Positions 51,584 to 62,913 of a stretch of DNA of 64,000 nt are shown here, one piece after another; positions within the stretch are counted from its first letter, which is position 1; each line of letters begins with the position of its first letter. The position numbers were made by a program, and so were the translations under genes. The stretch comes from Candidatus Symbiopectobacterium sp. 'North America' (lineage in GTDB: Bacteria > Pseudomonadota > Gammaproteobacteria > Enterobacterales > Enterobacteriaceae): positions 62,001 through 126,000 of the forward strand of contig NZ_PEHF01000031.1 in NCBI RefSeq assembly GCF_015762685.1, given 5' to 3'. The notes under the pieces are model-generated. The model was not told the origin of the DNA and made no database searches. It saw nothing but the letters and a program-made list of their open reading frames with translations.

Positions 51584-52287
51584 TGGCTGAAGATTTATCG
51601 ATGCAGAGCATCATCAAAATCCATGCGCTGGACAATGTGGCCGTTGCGTTGCGTGATGTTGCGCAAGGTGAAGCGGTAACCGCGGGTGGCGTCACGGTGA
51701 CGCTGCCGCAGCCAGTGGCGCGCGGGCACAAATTTGCGCTTTATGACATCGCGCCGGGCGAGATGATCGTGAAGTACGGCTTGCCGATCGGCCATGCGTT
51801 AGTGGCGATTGCCTTCCTGGTGGGGATTACCGTATTTTTTCACCGTGACGATCGCAAATTTAAACTACAACTTTCCCTCTACAGCGTCATCATCGGTATC
51901 CATTTCTTTTTGATGGGGGCAAATGCCGCTGGCGCCAGTGCACTGCTGAATGCCGGGCGCACGGTGATTGCTACGCGCACCCACAATCTTGTTGTGATGT
52001 TTGCCTTTATTATCCTGACGCTGGTGCTCGGGCTTTCGGGTCTTAAACATGCGGTTGAGCTGCTGCCGATCATTGGTGCGCTGATCAGCACCAGTGGGTT
52101 GACGACACGCTGCGTCATTTGGTGCGCTACACTGTGCTGGGTAATACATAACGTATGGCTTGGTTCAATCGGCGGTTCGCTGATTGAAGGCACATTTTTG
52201 ATTCTGAATGGCTACAACATCATTCGTTTTCGGCGCATGCAGAAACGTGGGCTGGACCCGTTCCGGGCTGAAACGCAATCTCGCTAA
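51583..52287 (+). pseudogene. UxaA-YgjV fusion created by an in-frame deletion
   Basis: One open frame of 234 codons. Residues 1-73 are the start of altronate dehydratase UxaA (IIKIHALDNVAVALRDVAQG, GHKFALYDIAPGEMIVKYGL), its small SAF-like domain. At about 51800 the frame passes without a break into YgjV, a five- to six-helix membrane protein (VAIAFLVGITVFFHRDDRKF, NAGRTVIATRTHNLVVMFAF, WVIHNVWLGSIGGSLIEGTF), which lies next to uxaA in E. coli. Some 420 residues of UxaA and the first dozen of YgjV are gone. In YgjV about six more residues are missing (ISTSGLTTRC). The result is a soluble domain fused to a membrane protein. Whether it is made or useful is unknown. Confidence 0.9.
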
Positions 52288-52303
52288 TGTAGGTTTGCTC
52301 CGT

Positions 52304-52336
52304 TTTCCCTCACCTTCAGACAGAAGATGAGGGAAA
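52304..52336. terminator. Bidirectional hairpin between ygjV and sstT
   Basis: TTTCCCTCA and TGAGGGAAA form a 9-bp stem between the two convergent genes, with a T-rich 5' arm and A-rich 3' arm, typical of shared terminators. Confidence 0.5.
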
Positions 52337-52346
52337 CGCGAGTGTG

Positions 52347-53594
52347 TTACAGCAGGTTCAGCCGCTCTTTCTCTTCCAGCTTGGCATCTTCCGCATTACA
52401 CACTGCCGCCGTAAAGATGACGTCCGTCGAGGAGTTGACGGCGGTTTCCAGCGAGTTCTGAATTACCCCGATGATAAAGCTGACCGCGACCACTTGCATG
52501 GCAACGTCGTTGGCGATGCCAAACATGCTGCACGCCAGTGGGATTAACAGCAACGATCCCCCTGCAACGCCTGATGCACCACAGGCACAAATGGCGGCGA
52601 CTACGCTGAGCAGCAGCGCGGTAGGCATATCAACGTGAATACCCAGCGTATGTGCGGCTGCCAGCGTCAGGATGGTGATGGTCACCGCCGCACCCGCCAT
52701 ATTGATGGTGGCTCCCAGCGGGATGGCGACGGAATAGGTGTCTTCGTCCAGATTCAGCTTACGACACAGCTCCATATTCACCGGGATGTTGGCGGCAGAG
52801 CTGCGGGTAAAAAAGGCGGTAATGCCGCTTTCACGCAGGCAGGTCAGCACCAGCGGATACGGGTTGCGGCGAATTTTCCATAATACAATCAGCGGATTGA
52901 CGATAAACATCACGATCAGCATGCCGCCGACCAGCACGGTTAACAGATGAGCGTAACCCCACAGTGCGTCAAAGCCGGTTTCTGCCAGCGTAGAGGATAC
53001 CAGGCCAAAAATCCCGAGCGGCGCAAAACGAATCACGGTTCGCACCAGCAGCGTCACCGCATCCGAGGCATCGTTGATAAAGGCTTTGGTGGACGGTGAC
53101 GCGTGACGAAACGCGATACCAAGGCCGACGGCCCATACCAGGATGCCGATGTAGTTAGCGTTGATCAGCGCATGAATCGGGTTGGCGACCACGCTCATCA
53201 GTAACCCTTTCAGCACCTCAACAATACCCGTTGGCGGCACGATATCGGCAGATTGTGCGCTCAGGGTCAGCGCGGTGGGGAATAAAAAGCCCAACACCAC
53301 CGCGATCAGCGCGGCGGAAAAGGTGCCGATAGCGTAGAGGATCAGGATCGGACGGATATTGGTTTTTTGCCCCTGCTGATGGTTGGTAATCGAGGCCATG
53401 ACCAGAACCAGCACCAATACAGGCGCAACGGCTTTCAAGCCGCCGACAAACAGTGTGCCGAGCAGGCCGACAGCAAGAGCGGAGGAAGGGGACAACAATG
53501 CAAAGAGGATACCCAGAGCCAGCCCGACAACAATTTGCTGCACCAGGCTGCCTCGCGTTATATAGCGGAAAACAGCAGAGTATGTATTTTTCAT
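52347..53594 (-). CDS. sstT: Sodium:serine/threonine symporter SstT
   Basis: 415 residues from ATG 53594 ([20 protein letters not shown]); the open frame extends to 53780 without family similarity. A dicarboxylate/amino acid:cation symporter fold is visible: [29 protein letters not shown] [18 protein letters not shown], the serine-rich hairpin [38 protein letters not shown] and [19 protein letters not shown]. It imports serine and threonine across the inner membrane using sodium. Intact, convergent with the fusion gene and in the E. coli order ygjV-sstT-alx. Confidence 0.95.
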   Translation of the reverse strand: MKNTYSAVFRYITRGSLVQQIVVGLALGILFALLSPSSALAVGLLGTLFVGGLKAVAPVLVLVLVMASITNHQQGQKTNIRPILILYAIGTFSAALIAVVLGFLFPTALTLSAQSADIVPPTGIVEVLKGLLMSVVANPIHALINANYIGILVWAVGLGIAFRHASPSTKAFINDASDAVTLLVRTVIRFAPLGIFGLVSSTLAETGFDALWGYAHLLTVLVGGMLIVMFIVNPLIVLWKIRRNPYPLVLTCLRESGITAFFTRSSAANIPVNMELCRKLNLDEDTYSVAIPLGATINMAGAAVTITILTLAAAHTLGIHVDMPTALLLSVVAAICACGASGVAGGSLLLIPLACSMFGIANDVAMQVVAVSFIIGVIQNSLETAVNSSTDVIFTAAVCNAEDAKLEEKERLNLL

Positions 53595-53816
53595 AAAATT
53601 AACGGTATTCCCGTTCCGTAACCTAACAAGGGTTGTGTGGTAGCACGTTGCAGGATGAAAACCTCTGGGTAATGCAATGGGTTTTTTTTCATAACCTGTA
53701 ACAAAGTGTTTGCGCAGAGCAGTATAGGGAAAAGAGGCATTAAAAAAAGCGATGGCACACGATTTTGTGCGGCGGGTCATTCACAAATCGCCTCCTTTAC
53801 GGAGGCGATTTGCGGT

Positions 53817-54770
53817 TTAGCGAGCGGCGCGCTGATTCAACCACAGGTTAATCAGCAGCGTGATGGCCAGAATGCTGGCTACCACGCCCAGAGAGATAGC
53901 GATAGGAATATGGAACAGGTCGATCAGCATCATCTTGGTGCCGATAAATACCAGAATGACGGCCAGACCATACTTGAGCAGTGAGAACTTCTCCGCCACG
54001 CCAGCCAGCAGAAAATACATGGCGCGCAGGCCCAGAATGGCGAACAGGTTGGAGGTCAGCACAATGAACGGGTCGGTGGTAACCGCAAAAATGGCCGGGA
54101 TACTGTCAACGGCAAAGATAACATCGCTGATCTCAACCAGAATCAAGACTAAAAACAGCGGGGTGGCATACAGAATACCGTTGCGCCGCAAGAAGAAGCG
54201 TTCGTTTTCGATGGTATCCGTCATCCGCAGATGGCCGCGAAGCCAGCGCACTAACGGCTTGTCGCCGAGATCGCCGCCATCATCTTTGGAGAACGCCATT
54301 TTCAGGCCCGTGAACAGCAGGAACGCGCCAAATACGTAGAGCAACCACTGGAACTGCGTAACTAGCCAACTGCCACCAAACACCATCAGCGTTCGCAGGA
54401 TGATGGCACCCAGCACGCCATAAACCAGTACGCGGCGCTGATAGTGGGCGGGCACGCCGAAATAGCTGAACAGCATCAGCCAGACGAAGACGTTATCGAC
54501 GGCGAGCGCTTTTTCGATCAGATAGCCGCTGAGGAAGGCGAGGGCTTGCGTGTTGGCGACTTCTACGCCGAGCGTGCCTTTCAGATACCACCAGAATCCG
54601 GCATTGAAGGCGAGCGACAGCGTAACCCAAATCAATGACCAGGCAGTAGCCTGGCAAAATGTCATGGTGGTGTCACCCTTGCGCCCTTGATAGAGCAGGT
54701 CTACCGCCAGCATGGCGATAACGATGACAGCGAAGCTGCCCCACAACCACGGCGTACCGATGGAGTTCAT
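53817..54770 (-). CDS. alx: TerC-family manganese exporter Alx
   Basis: 317 residues from ATG 54770 ([20 protein letters not shown]), matching E. coli Alx. Nine helices are expected, with the acidic metal-site motifs [20 protein letters not shown] and [20 protein letters not shown], and [20 protein letters not shown]. TerC proteins export manganese and Alx is induced by high pH and manganese. A long leader with a terminator precedes it (listed). Intact. Confidence 0.95.
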   Translation of the reverse strand: MNSIGTPWLWGSFAVIVIAMLAVDLLYQGRKGDTTMTFCQATAWSLIWVTLSLAFNAGFWWYLKGTLGVEVANTQALAFLSGYLIEKALAVDNVFVWLMLFSYFGVPAHYQRRVLVYGVLGAIILRTLMVFGGSWLVTQFQWLLYVFGAFLLFTGLKMAFSKDDGGDLGDKPLVRWLRGHLRMTDTIENERFFLRRNGILYATPLFLVLILVEISDVIFAVDSIPAIFAVTTDPFIVLTSNLFAILGLRAMYFLLAGVAEKFSLLKYGLAVILVFIGTKMMLIDLFHIPIAISLGVVASILAITLLINLWLNQRAAR

Positions 54771-55010
54771 AACTGGTTCCTTGCAACAAAAATTAACACC
54801 GTCAGGCCTCATTTTTATCTGATTCGGTAGCAGGCCAGGTAAAAAAAAACGACATGTATCGGAAGACACAGGTCGTTTGGTCACTCGCGTTTCAAATGTC
54901 CCTCGCCTTCCGGCAAGGTCTCACTTACAACGCCAATGCGGAATGCTCATTGGTATTGCCCGATAACCGGAAGCATATCTCTACCTACTTTATAGCAAGC
55001 TTGACACATG
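54771..55010 (-). promoter_or_regulatory. Structured leader of alx (probable yybP-ykoY manganese riboswitch)
   Basis: The roughly 240 bases before alx have no coding potential and can form several hairpins, including CCTTGCC-ggaa-GGCGAGG-like pairing at about 54904-54926 and a strong intrinsic terminator (54841-54876). The E. coli alx leader (PRE element) is a yybP-ykoY manganese and pH riboswitch at this location. I did not confirm the consensus aptamer core base by base, so the class is inferred from gene context and the terminator. Confidence 0.6.
54841..54876 (-). terminator. Intrinsic terminator within the alx leader
   Basis: On the minus strand ACGACCTGT ... ACATGTCGT forms a stem, followed by nine T. 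It lies about 70 bases before the alx ATG, so readthrough must be regulated for alx to be expressed. Confidence 0.8.
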
Positions 55011-55119
55011 ACTTCGTAATGACGATTAATCGGCGGAAAAGTTACTCCCCTTTGCATCAGCAAAGATAGGTGAAAAGTCGATCCAGGTCAAATTCTGTGA
55101 ACACTTTTTACCTGTTCCG

Positions 55120-56118
55120 TTATTGATCCTCAGAAAGTGTGTTGCTGTCGGCGGGGAACACTACTACGGTCTGGCGGCGAATTTCTGTTTGCAAGCGTGC
55201 TACGGTGAGTGAGCGTGCCAGAAAGGCGTGATTAACTTCATTCTGGGCGACCAGTGAGGCAAAGGTTTCCACTTCATACAGCATGCTGTTGATATGTTGC
55301 GATTGGGACAAATCGATTCGTTGACCGTTGCGCGGCACCAGGCTCACCTGCTGGCATTCCGACAGCCTGTCGATGACCAGCGACCCTTCTTCCCCCTGGA
55401 TTTCACTGGGGATGGCGCTGTTGCTCACCTTGGAATGCGCGATAATCACGTCAAAATCCCCGTAATTCAGTACAACGCTGCCGTGTCCGTCCACGCCGCT
55501 TTCCAACAGGGTCGCACTGGCCCGAACGTTATGGGGATCGCCCCACAGGCTGACGGCGAATGCCAGGCAGTAGTAGCCAATATCCATGATGGAGCCGTTG
55601 GAAAACGCCGGATTGAAGGTGTTGGGGTTCTCTCCCGCCAGATAGGGCTGGTAACGGGAAGAATATTGGCAGTAATTCAGAAACACTTTACGCAGCCGAC
55701 CAATGCGCGCCAGGCCCTGCGTCACCAAGGCGTAATTGGGCAAGCTCGCGGTTTTGAACGCTTCAAACAACACGACCTGATTGGCTTGTGCGCACGCGAT
55801 CATTCTCTGCGCCTGGGCATGGTTTGACGCCAAGGGTTTTTCGCAGACCACATGTTTGCCATGTTCAAGAAACAGGATGGATTGTTCCGCATGCAGGCTA
55901 TTTGGACTCGCGATGTAAACCGCATCAATCAGGTCGGACTGGGCGAGCGCCTCCAGAGAGGTGAAGCAGTGTTCAACCAGATAGTCCGTTTGAAATTGCT
56001 GTGCTTTTTCCTGCGAACGGGAGTAGATGGCGATCAATTTCATCTTACCGGTTTCATGTGCAGCATCAACAAACTGGCGCGTGATCTGACTGGTTCCTAC
56101 AATAGCGAAACGAATCAT
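55120..56118 (-). CDS. ygjR: Gfo/Idh/MocA-family oxidoreductase YgjR
   Basis: 332 residues from ATG 56118 (MIRFAIVGTSQITRQFVDAA); the frame continues upstream to 56223 without similarity. An N-terminal Rossmann fold with the VGTSQITRQF loop is followed by the conserved CEKPLASN (catalytic-region Lys) and FEAFKTASLPNY, NYCQYSSRYQPYLAGENPNT segments. It is a probable NAD(P)-dependent sugar-type dehydrogenase of unknown substrate. It lies between alx and rlmG (divergent), as in E. coli. Intact. Confidence 0.9.
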   Translation of the reverse strand: MIRFAIVGTSQITRQFVDAAHETGKMKLIAIYSRSQEKAQQFQTDYLVEHCFTSLEALAQSDLIDAVYIASPNSLHAEQSILFLEHGKHVVCEKPLASNHAQAQRMIACAQANQVVLFEAFKTASLPNYALVTQGLARIGRLRKVFLNYCQYSSRYQPYLAGENPNTFNPAFSNGSIMDIGYYCLAFAVSLWGDPHNVRASATLLESGVDGHGSVVLNYGDFDVIIAHSKVSNSAIPSEIQGEEGSLVIDRLSECQQVSLVPRNGQRIDLSQSQHINSMLYEVETFASLVAQNEVNHAFLARSLTVARLQTEIRRQTVVVFPADSNTLSEDQ

Positions 56119-56326
56119 GATGGATCGATGTTCCTGGCGAGAGCGTAAGAAAAACAGAGTAACATGATGTGGGCGCAAGGCAATCGTCGCGTCGCGGTTC
56201 TGCGTAGGGGAAAACCACGGCAACAGGACGTCACGCGCCCGGATTCGCCCTGACTGACGAAAAGCATTTACTGCTCCCCGACGTTACGGGGTACACTGCT
56301 CAACCTTTATGACGCGGGAGAGGCCG

Positions 56327-57466
56327 ATGAGCCAATTGGAACTGGAAACGCGAACACTCACGTTGGTGCGTTATCCGAAAACGTCTGAGAATTCCACCTT
56401 ACAAGCCTGGGAAGCGGCAGACGCATTTTTGCTTAACGAGATTGCTACCATGGAGCTTGCACCTGGGCCCGTTGTGATTCTGAACGACACATTCGGTGCA
56501 CTGGCCTGTGGATTACAGGCGTATGAGCCGCTTTGCGTCAGCGACAGCTACCTGAGCCAACTGGCGACGCGGCATAACCTGTCGCTCAACGGCTTTGCGC
56601 CGGAATCCGTCGTGTTGCAAGACAGCCTGACGGCGTTACCTGACGCGCCATCGCTGGTGGTTATCAAGGTGCCAAAAACCCTGGCGATGCTGGAGCATCA
56701 GCTTCGTATGCTACGCTCGGTAGTCGCACCGCATACGCGAATTATTGCCGGCGCAAAGGCTCGCGATATTCATACTTCCACGTTGCAGTTGTTTGAAAAA
56801 ATTATTGGCCCGACGCGGACTTCACTGGCGTGGAAAAAGGCGCGCCTGATTCACTGCGACGTGGCACAAATCAATGTAGCTAAGTATTCACCAACCGTTG
56901 AGTGGGAACTAGAGGGGTATGGTTACCGCATCCACAACCATGCCAACGTGTTCTCACGCGGTAGCCTGGACATCGGTACGCGCTTTTTTATGCAGCACCT
57001 GCCGCGTGATAGTGAAGGCAAAATGGTGGATTTAGGCTGCGGTAACGGGATTGTCGGGCTGGTGGCACTGGCGCAAAACCCGTCAGCGCTGGTCAGCTTT
57101 ATTGATGAATCTCATATGGCGCTGGCTTCCAGCCGCATGAACGTGGAAATTAACTGTCCGCAAGATCTGCCGCGTGCCAGTTTTGTGGTGAATAATTCGC
57201 TGGCCAACATTGCCCCTGATTCGCTGCAAGCCGTGCTGTGTAATCCACCATTCCACCAGCAGCAGACCATCACCGACCATCTGGCCTGGAACATGTTCAG
57301 CGATGCGCGCCGCTGTTTAGCGCATGGTGGTGAGCTGCGTATCGTAGGCAATCGCCACCTCAACTACTACCCGAAGCTGAAACACCTGTTTGGCAACTGC
57401 GAACAGCTGGCGGGCAACAATAAGTTTGTGGTGCTGCACGCGGTGAAACTGGCATCGTCTCGCTGA
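56327..57466 (+). CDS. rlmG: 23S rRNA G1835 methyltransferase RlmG
   Basis: 379 residues from ATG 56327 ([20 protein letters not shown]), preceded by GAGAGGCCG; an ATG at 56309 in the same frame is less likely. An N-terminal pseudo-methyltransferase half is followed by the active half with SAM-binding [15 protein letters not shown] and the catalytic CNPPFHQ (NPPF) motif for N2-guanine methylation. It modifies G1835 of 23S rRNA. Convergent with fadH; divergent from ygjR. Intact. Confidence 0.94.
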   Translation: MSQLELETRTLTLVRYPKTSENSTLQAWEAADAFLLNEIATMELAPGPVVILNDTFGALACGLQAYEPLCVSDSYLSQLATRHNLSLNGFAPESVVLQDSLTALPDAPSLVVIKVPKTLAMLEHQLRMLRSVVAPHTRIIAGAKARDIHTSTLQLFEKIIGPTRTSLAWKKARLIHCDVAQINVAKYSPTVEWELEGYGYRIHNHANVFSRGSLDIGTRFFMQHLPRDSEGKMVDLGCGNGIVGLVALAQNPSALVSFIDESHMALASSRMNVEINCPQDLPRASFVVNNSLANIAPDSLQAVLCNPPFHQQQTITDHLAWNMFSDARRCLAHGGELRIVGNRHLNYYPKLKHLFGNCEQLAGNNKFVVLHAVKLASSR

Positions 57467-57485
57467 ACGGGGCTTGAGTCATCGG

Positions 57486-59665
<2,180 letters not shown>

Positions 59666-59704
59666 TCATTATAATTCGCGGGATCAGAGTGCTAAGGAAT
59701 CGCT

Positions 59705-60001
59705 ATGTGGGTGGATGAGTGGGAACCGGCGCTGGAAAGTGCGCTTACCGATTTGGAACGTTGTGTCAGGTTGCAGCAGCAAGGCTGGCGTCAGGATCTT
59801 GAAAGCTGGCAGCAGCAGCTCACGCAGGCCCAACAGCGGGAAGCGGAGCTGTGCGCGCAGATCGAAAAGTTAGTGATTCAGTTAAACTCTATGGATGCGT
59901 CGCCGGAAAGAAATCCCCTGGTGCAGCGCATTAAAATGATTGGCGCCTATATTGACGCCTTGGCGAAGGATGCCTCCGCCTTTAGTCGTTCACTTCCCTG
60001 A
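59705..60001 (+). CDS. Hypothetical coiled-coil protein
   Basis: 98 residues, not recognised. AAGGAATCGCT precedes the ATG. The sequence is mostly helical, with a Gln- and Trp-rich coiled-coil region (LQQQGWRQDLESWQQQLTQA) and a central QREAELCAQIEKLVIQLN heptad-like stretch, then a Pro-containing turn and another short helix. No signal peptide or membrane segment. It stands alone between fadH (divergent) and ohr (convergent). Good codon use and a plausible ribosome site suggest a real gene; role unknown. Confidence 0.65.
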   Translation: MWVDEWEPALESALTDLERCVRLQQQGWRQDLESWQQQLTQAQQREAELCAQIEKLVIQLNSMDASPERNPLVQRIKMIGAYIDALAKDASAFSRSLP

Positions 60002-60089
60002 TCGATTTGATTTGTCCTGTTTTTTCCATTGGTATTGGTGCTCGCTGAGCAAACGGCAGTCTTCTGCCGTTTGCATGACGCTGTGTGGC

Positions 60090-60515
60090 TTACAGTAGCG
60101 TCAGGGTTACGTCGATATTGCCGCGTGTGTCATTAGAATACGGGCACACGATATGGGCTTTTTCCACCAGTGCTTGCGCGGTTTCACGCGCCAACCCCGG
60201 CAGATTAATTTTCAATTCCACTTCAATAGCAAATCCGGTTGGTGCGGCACCGATGCTGACACTCCCCTCAATGGTGGTCGCCGCTGGCAGTGCAACTTTT
60301 TCTTTGCTGGCGACAAACTTCAGCGCACCAAGGAAACAGGCAGAGTAACCAGCGGCAAACAGCTGTTCCGGGTTAGTCCCTTCGCCACCGGCACCGCCCA
60401 GTTCGCGCGGTATCGTCAATTTGACGCTCAGTTGCTGATCAGAGGATTCGGCGCGGCCATCACGTCCGCCAGTGGCTTTTGCGTGAGCGACATACAGTAC
60501 TTTTTCAATGGACAT
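60090..60515 (-). CDS. ohr: Organic hydroperoxide resistance protein Ohr
   Basis: 141 residues from ATG 60515 ([20 protein letters not shown]). Both peroxidatic cysteines are in place, in [16 protein letters not shown] and [15 protein letters not shown], along with the catalytic Arg region [20 protein letters not shown]. It reduces organic hydroperoxides with lipoylated partners, in the cytoplasm. Its regulator ohrR lies directly upstream on the same strand but is broken, so ohr may be expressed without peroxide control. Intact. Confidence 0.93.
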   Translation of the reverse strand: MSIEKVLYVAHAKATGGRDGRAESSDQQLSVKLTIPRELGGAGGEGTNPEQLFAAGYSACFLGALKFVASKEKVALPAATTIEGSVSIGAAPTGFAIEVELKINLPGLARETAQALVEKAHIVCPYSNDTRGNIDVTLTLL

Positions 60516-60603
60516 GGTGTAACCCATACAGGCTATTTTTTATCACGATATTAAATCGGGTGATATTTAAATAGTCGAAATAAAACGTCGAGATAAGCGG
60601 CCA

Positions 60604-61074
60604 TCAAAGATTCTCGATCAGTCTGGCACGCAGGTATTCTAACTGCTGCTTCATCGCTTGCAGCGTGCTGTCATCACATTGTGTTGCACACCGCATGTTT
60701 TCCGGTATAGCACGCGCTTTTTGTTGCAATGTCCGGCCTTCTTCCGTCAACCGAATCAGCGCCTGACGTTCATCTTCCGCATTGCGCGTTCTGCTGAACA
60801 AACCAGATTGGTGCAATCGTTTGAGCAACGGCGTCAGCGTGGCGGAATCCAGATAAAGCTGCTCACCCAGTTCCGACACCGTAAGTCAGTCACGTTCCCA
60901 CAACACCAGCATGACAAGATACTGGGGGTATGTGAGTGATAGTGCTGCCAGCTGTTTTCGATAGACTTTATTCATTGCCAGATTGGCTGAATAGAGTGCG
61001 AAACAGAGTTGTCCGTCAAGCTGATAGGCTTTCGCTGGCAATGATGTTGGTACTGTCTGCGTTTTCTTGTTCAT
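60604..61074 (-). pseudogene. ohrR: Peroxide-sensing repressor OhrR (MarR family), single opal codon
   Basis: From ATG 61074 ([20 protein letters not shown]) the frame has the sensing Cys in [18 protein letters not shown] and the helices leading to [19 protein letters not shown] at 60886-60888 then interrupts it, where Gly is expected (GGA to TGA is one change). The same frame continues with [20 protein letters not shown] and LKRLHQSGLFSRTRNAEDER, the DNA-binding wing, to 60604. An internal GTG at 60879 could restart but would lack the Cys and dimer helices. Loss of the repressor should leave ohr switched on. Confidence 0.92.
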
Positions 61075-61099
61075 GAAATACAATCTAGATAGATAAAAA

Positions 61100-61119
61100 T
61101 TAAATAGCAAGCTATTTAA
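61100..61119. promoter_or_regulatory. Palindromic operator upstream of ohrR
   Basis: TTAAATAG-caag-CTATTTAA is a perfect 8+8 inverted repeat 25 bases before the ohrR start. The half-site TTTAAATAG recurs at 60566-60574 before ohr. The MarR-type layout suggests OhrR operators for both genes. Confidence 0.55.
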
Positions 61120-61244
61120 GTGCGAAAAACTTTTTTTGATAATGAATTGATTTTATTAATTTTATATTTTCATTGTTACCTAGATTAAGAGGGCCTTAAC
61201 GTTTTCCTTGCAGGGTTTACATAGTTTCTCCGCATTCTCCACAT

Positions 61245-61787
61245 TTGACGCAATTGTGGAGACGGAACTTGCAGAGATTTACCCTTACGCTAATTAACTC
61301 GAAGTTGCACTGTCTATACTCAACACCGTCTACATTGGCGTTTGGCGCGGCGGGTATTGCGCATGCGAACGATGCTCAAAAAGGCCACGGTCATGAAGCT
61401 CGTATGATGAAAGGTGAACGCGGTGGCCCTCGTGCCGGCATGCATGAAGAGTGGATTCTTAAAGATCTCAACCTGACCGAGGCGCAGAAAAAACAGGTTG
61501 GGGATATCATTCGCGATGCGCGCGATAACATGCGCAAAGTGATGCAGGATGAACACCGCGCAATGCGTGATGTGATTGCGGCAGACACGTTCGATATGGC
61601 GAAAGCCCAGGCGCAGGTCAATAAGCAGGATGAAATTCATAAAGCGCGGATGGTAAGCCGCCTGGAAACGCAGAACAAGATCTATAACATTCTGACGCCG
61701 GAGCAGAAAAAGCAGTTTAACGAAAATTTTGATAACCGCATTAATCACAAGATGACGGAACCCGCGGAGAAGGCTGCTGCTAAGTAA
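61245..61787 (+). pseudogene. spy: Spy-like periplasmic chaperone with damaged signal peptide
   Basis: From LAFGAAGIAHAND onward the frame matches Spy, the ATP-independent periplasmic chaperone: WILKDLNLTEAQKKQVGDII, RDNMRKVMQDEHRAMRDVIA in near form, TQNKIYNILTPEQKKQFNEN. The N-terminus is odd. Instead of a short MRKLTALF-like leader the frame opens with MTQLWRRNLQRFTLTLINSK and LHCLYSTPSTLAFG, which lacks a hydrophobic core before the cleavage region, suggesting small indels near 61290-61330. The mature part is complete (CpxR and BaeR target in E. coli). If the leader is broken it would stay in the cytoplasm. Could still be an unusual but working leader. Confidence 0.7.
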
Positions 61788-61808
61788 TTCAGCCTTTCTC
61801 TTCTGACA

Positions 61809-61868
61809 ACCGCCTTACTCACCGTGTAAGCCTGTTTATTGGGTAGCCGATGAGAAGGCGGTTTTTTT
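61809..61868 (+). terminator. Intrinsic terminator after spy
   Basis: AACCGCCTT (61809-61817) pairs with AAGGCGGTT (61854-61862), with inner pairing in the loop, followed by TTTTT. Confidence 0.7.
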
Positions 61869-61893
61869 ACGCCAAACGCTCACCGGCCAACGG

Positions 61894-62466
61894 TTAACGT
61901 GCGAGTAACGCAAGCCACTCATTATGGGTTAGCTTGCAGTAAAGCGGGCGTATGCGCGCCTGAACGAACTGCAAAATCGCCTGCTCGTCCATGGATTCGG
62001 CCCTAGACGGATAATCCCCCCAACCACTGTCATACAGTTGATAATAGAGGTTGTTCAGATAGTGTGCGGTCTTTGAAAAAAAACGTGGGCCAAAGTTGAA
62101 AAAATGCTGAGAAAACAGATATAAGCTCTCTTCTATACCCTTGGCGTTTGGGGTATTCAGTAAATGCCACATCTGTATCTTCAGCCAGACCAGCGCGCTG
62201 GCATCTGCGCTAGGCCTTTTTATCTTATTCTCATACAGATAGCGATCGAGATAACCGTTTATCTCGTCATAATCCAGCTTCGCGTCCAGGCAAAACGACG
62301 CAATGATAAGTAGTGTTTCGGAATCATTACCAAACAGCACTTCCTTTTCTGCCCAATCAATCAGCGCGTTATAGTGCTTCTCCCGGTGTAAAGGCTCAAG
62401 CAGGGGTTCAAACTCATACAGAGACAATAAATCCTGTAAGGTGTAGGGATAGGTTAATGCATCCAT
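61894..62466 (-). CDS. Hypothetical protein, all-helical
   Basis: 190 residues, not recognised. The sequence is rich in aromatic and Leu residues (TYPYTLQDLLSLYEFEPLLE, QHFFNFGPRFFSKTAHYLNN) and appears fully helical, with no signal peptide or membrane span. AAAAGGATGATGGC precedes the ATG, a fair ribosome site. It ends RIRPLYCKLTHNEWLALLAR. It could be an immunity-type or adaptor protein by its look, but that is speculation. No lesions visible; convergent with spy. Confidence 0.7.
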   Translation of the reverse strand: MDALTYPYTLQDLLSLYEFEPLLEPLHREKHYNALIDWAEKEVLFGNDSETLLIIASFCLDAKLDYDEINGYLDRYLYENKIKRPSADASALVWLKIQMWHLLNTPNAKGIEESLYLFSQHFFNFGPRFFSKTAHYLNNLYYQLYDSGWGDYPSRAESMDEQAILQFVQARIRPLYCKLTHNEWLALLAR

Positions 62467-62488
62467 GCCATCATCCTTTTAAAATACG

Positions 62489-62845
62489 TCAATGACTCAT
62501 CAGCGCGATGAGCGCAATCAATGCGGGAATTGCTTGAACATAGAGAATTTTCCGGCTCACGGTGAGGGCCCCGTATAGCCCGGCAACCAGAACGCAGGCT
62601 AGGAAAAAGATCTTAAATTGAAAACCTGCTTCGCCCAGCCATAATCCCCAGAGTAATCCAGCGGCTAAAAAACCATTGTACAAACCCTGATTCGCGGCCA
62701 TTGTTTTGGTATCGCGAGCAAGATCAGCGTGGAGATTAAAGGCTTTACGACCAACGTGGGTGTTCCACAAGAACATTTCCAGTATTAGGATGTAAACATG
62801 TATCGCTGCAACAAGGGCAATTAGAATGTTTGCCAGCACAATCAA
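62489..62845 (-). CDS. DUF1304 membrane protein
   Basis: 118 residues with four membrane helices and the DUF1304 landmarks: an N-terminal HVYILILEMFLWNT with His and Glu in the helix, NQGLYNGFLAAGLLWGLWL, and a last hairpin (FFLACVLVAGLYGALTVSRK). Members are small inner-membrane proteins of unknown function. It lies between the unknown helical gene and the LysR gene on the same strand. Intact. Confidence 0.85.
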   Translation of the reverse strand: MIVLANILIALVAAIHVYILILEMFLWNTHVGRKAFNLHADLARDTKTMAANQGLYNGFLAAGLLWGLWLGEAGFQFKIFFLACVLVAGLYGALTVSRKILYVQAIPALIALIALMSH

Positions 62846-62913
62846 GCCTTATCGAAACCGTGATGTAGGGGAGTAAAGTATAGGTGAAGTGGGAGGTAAT
62901 GAGTAAGTAATGT

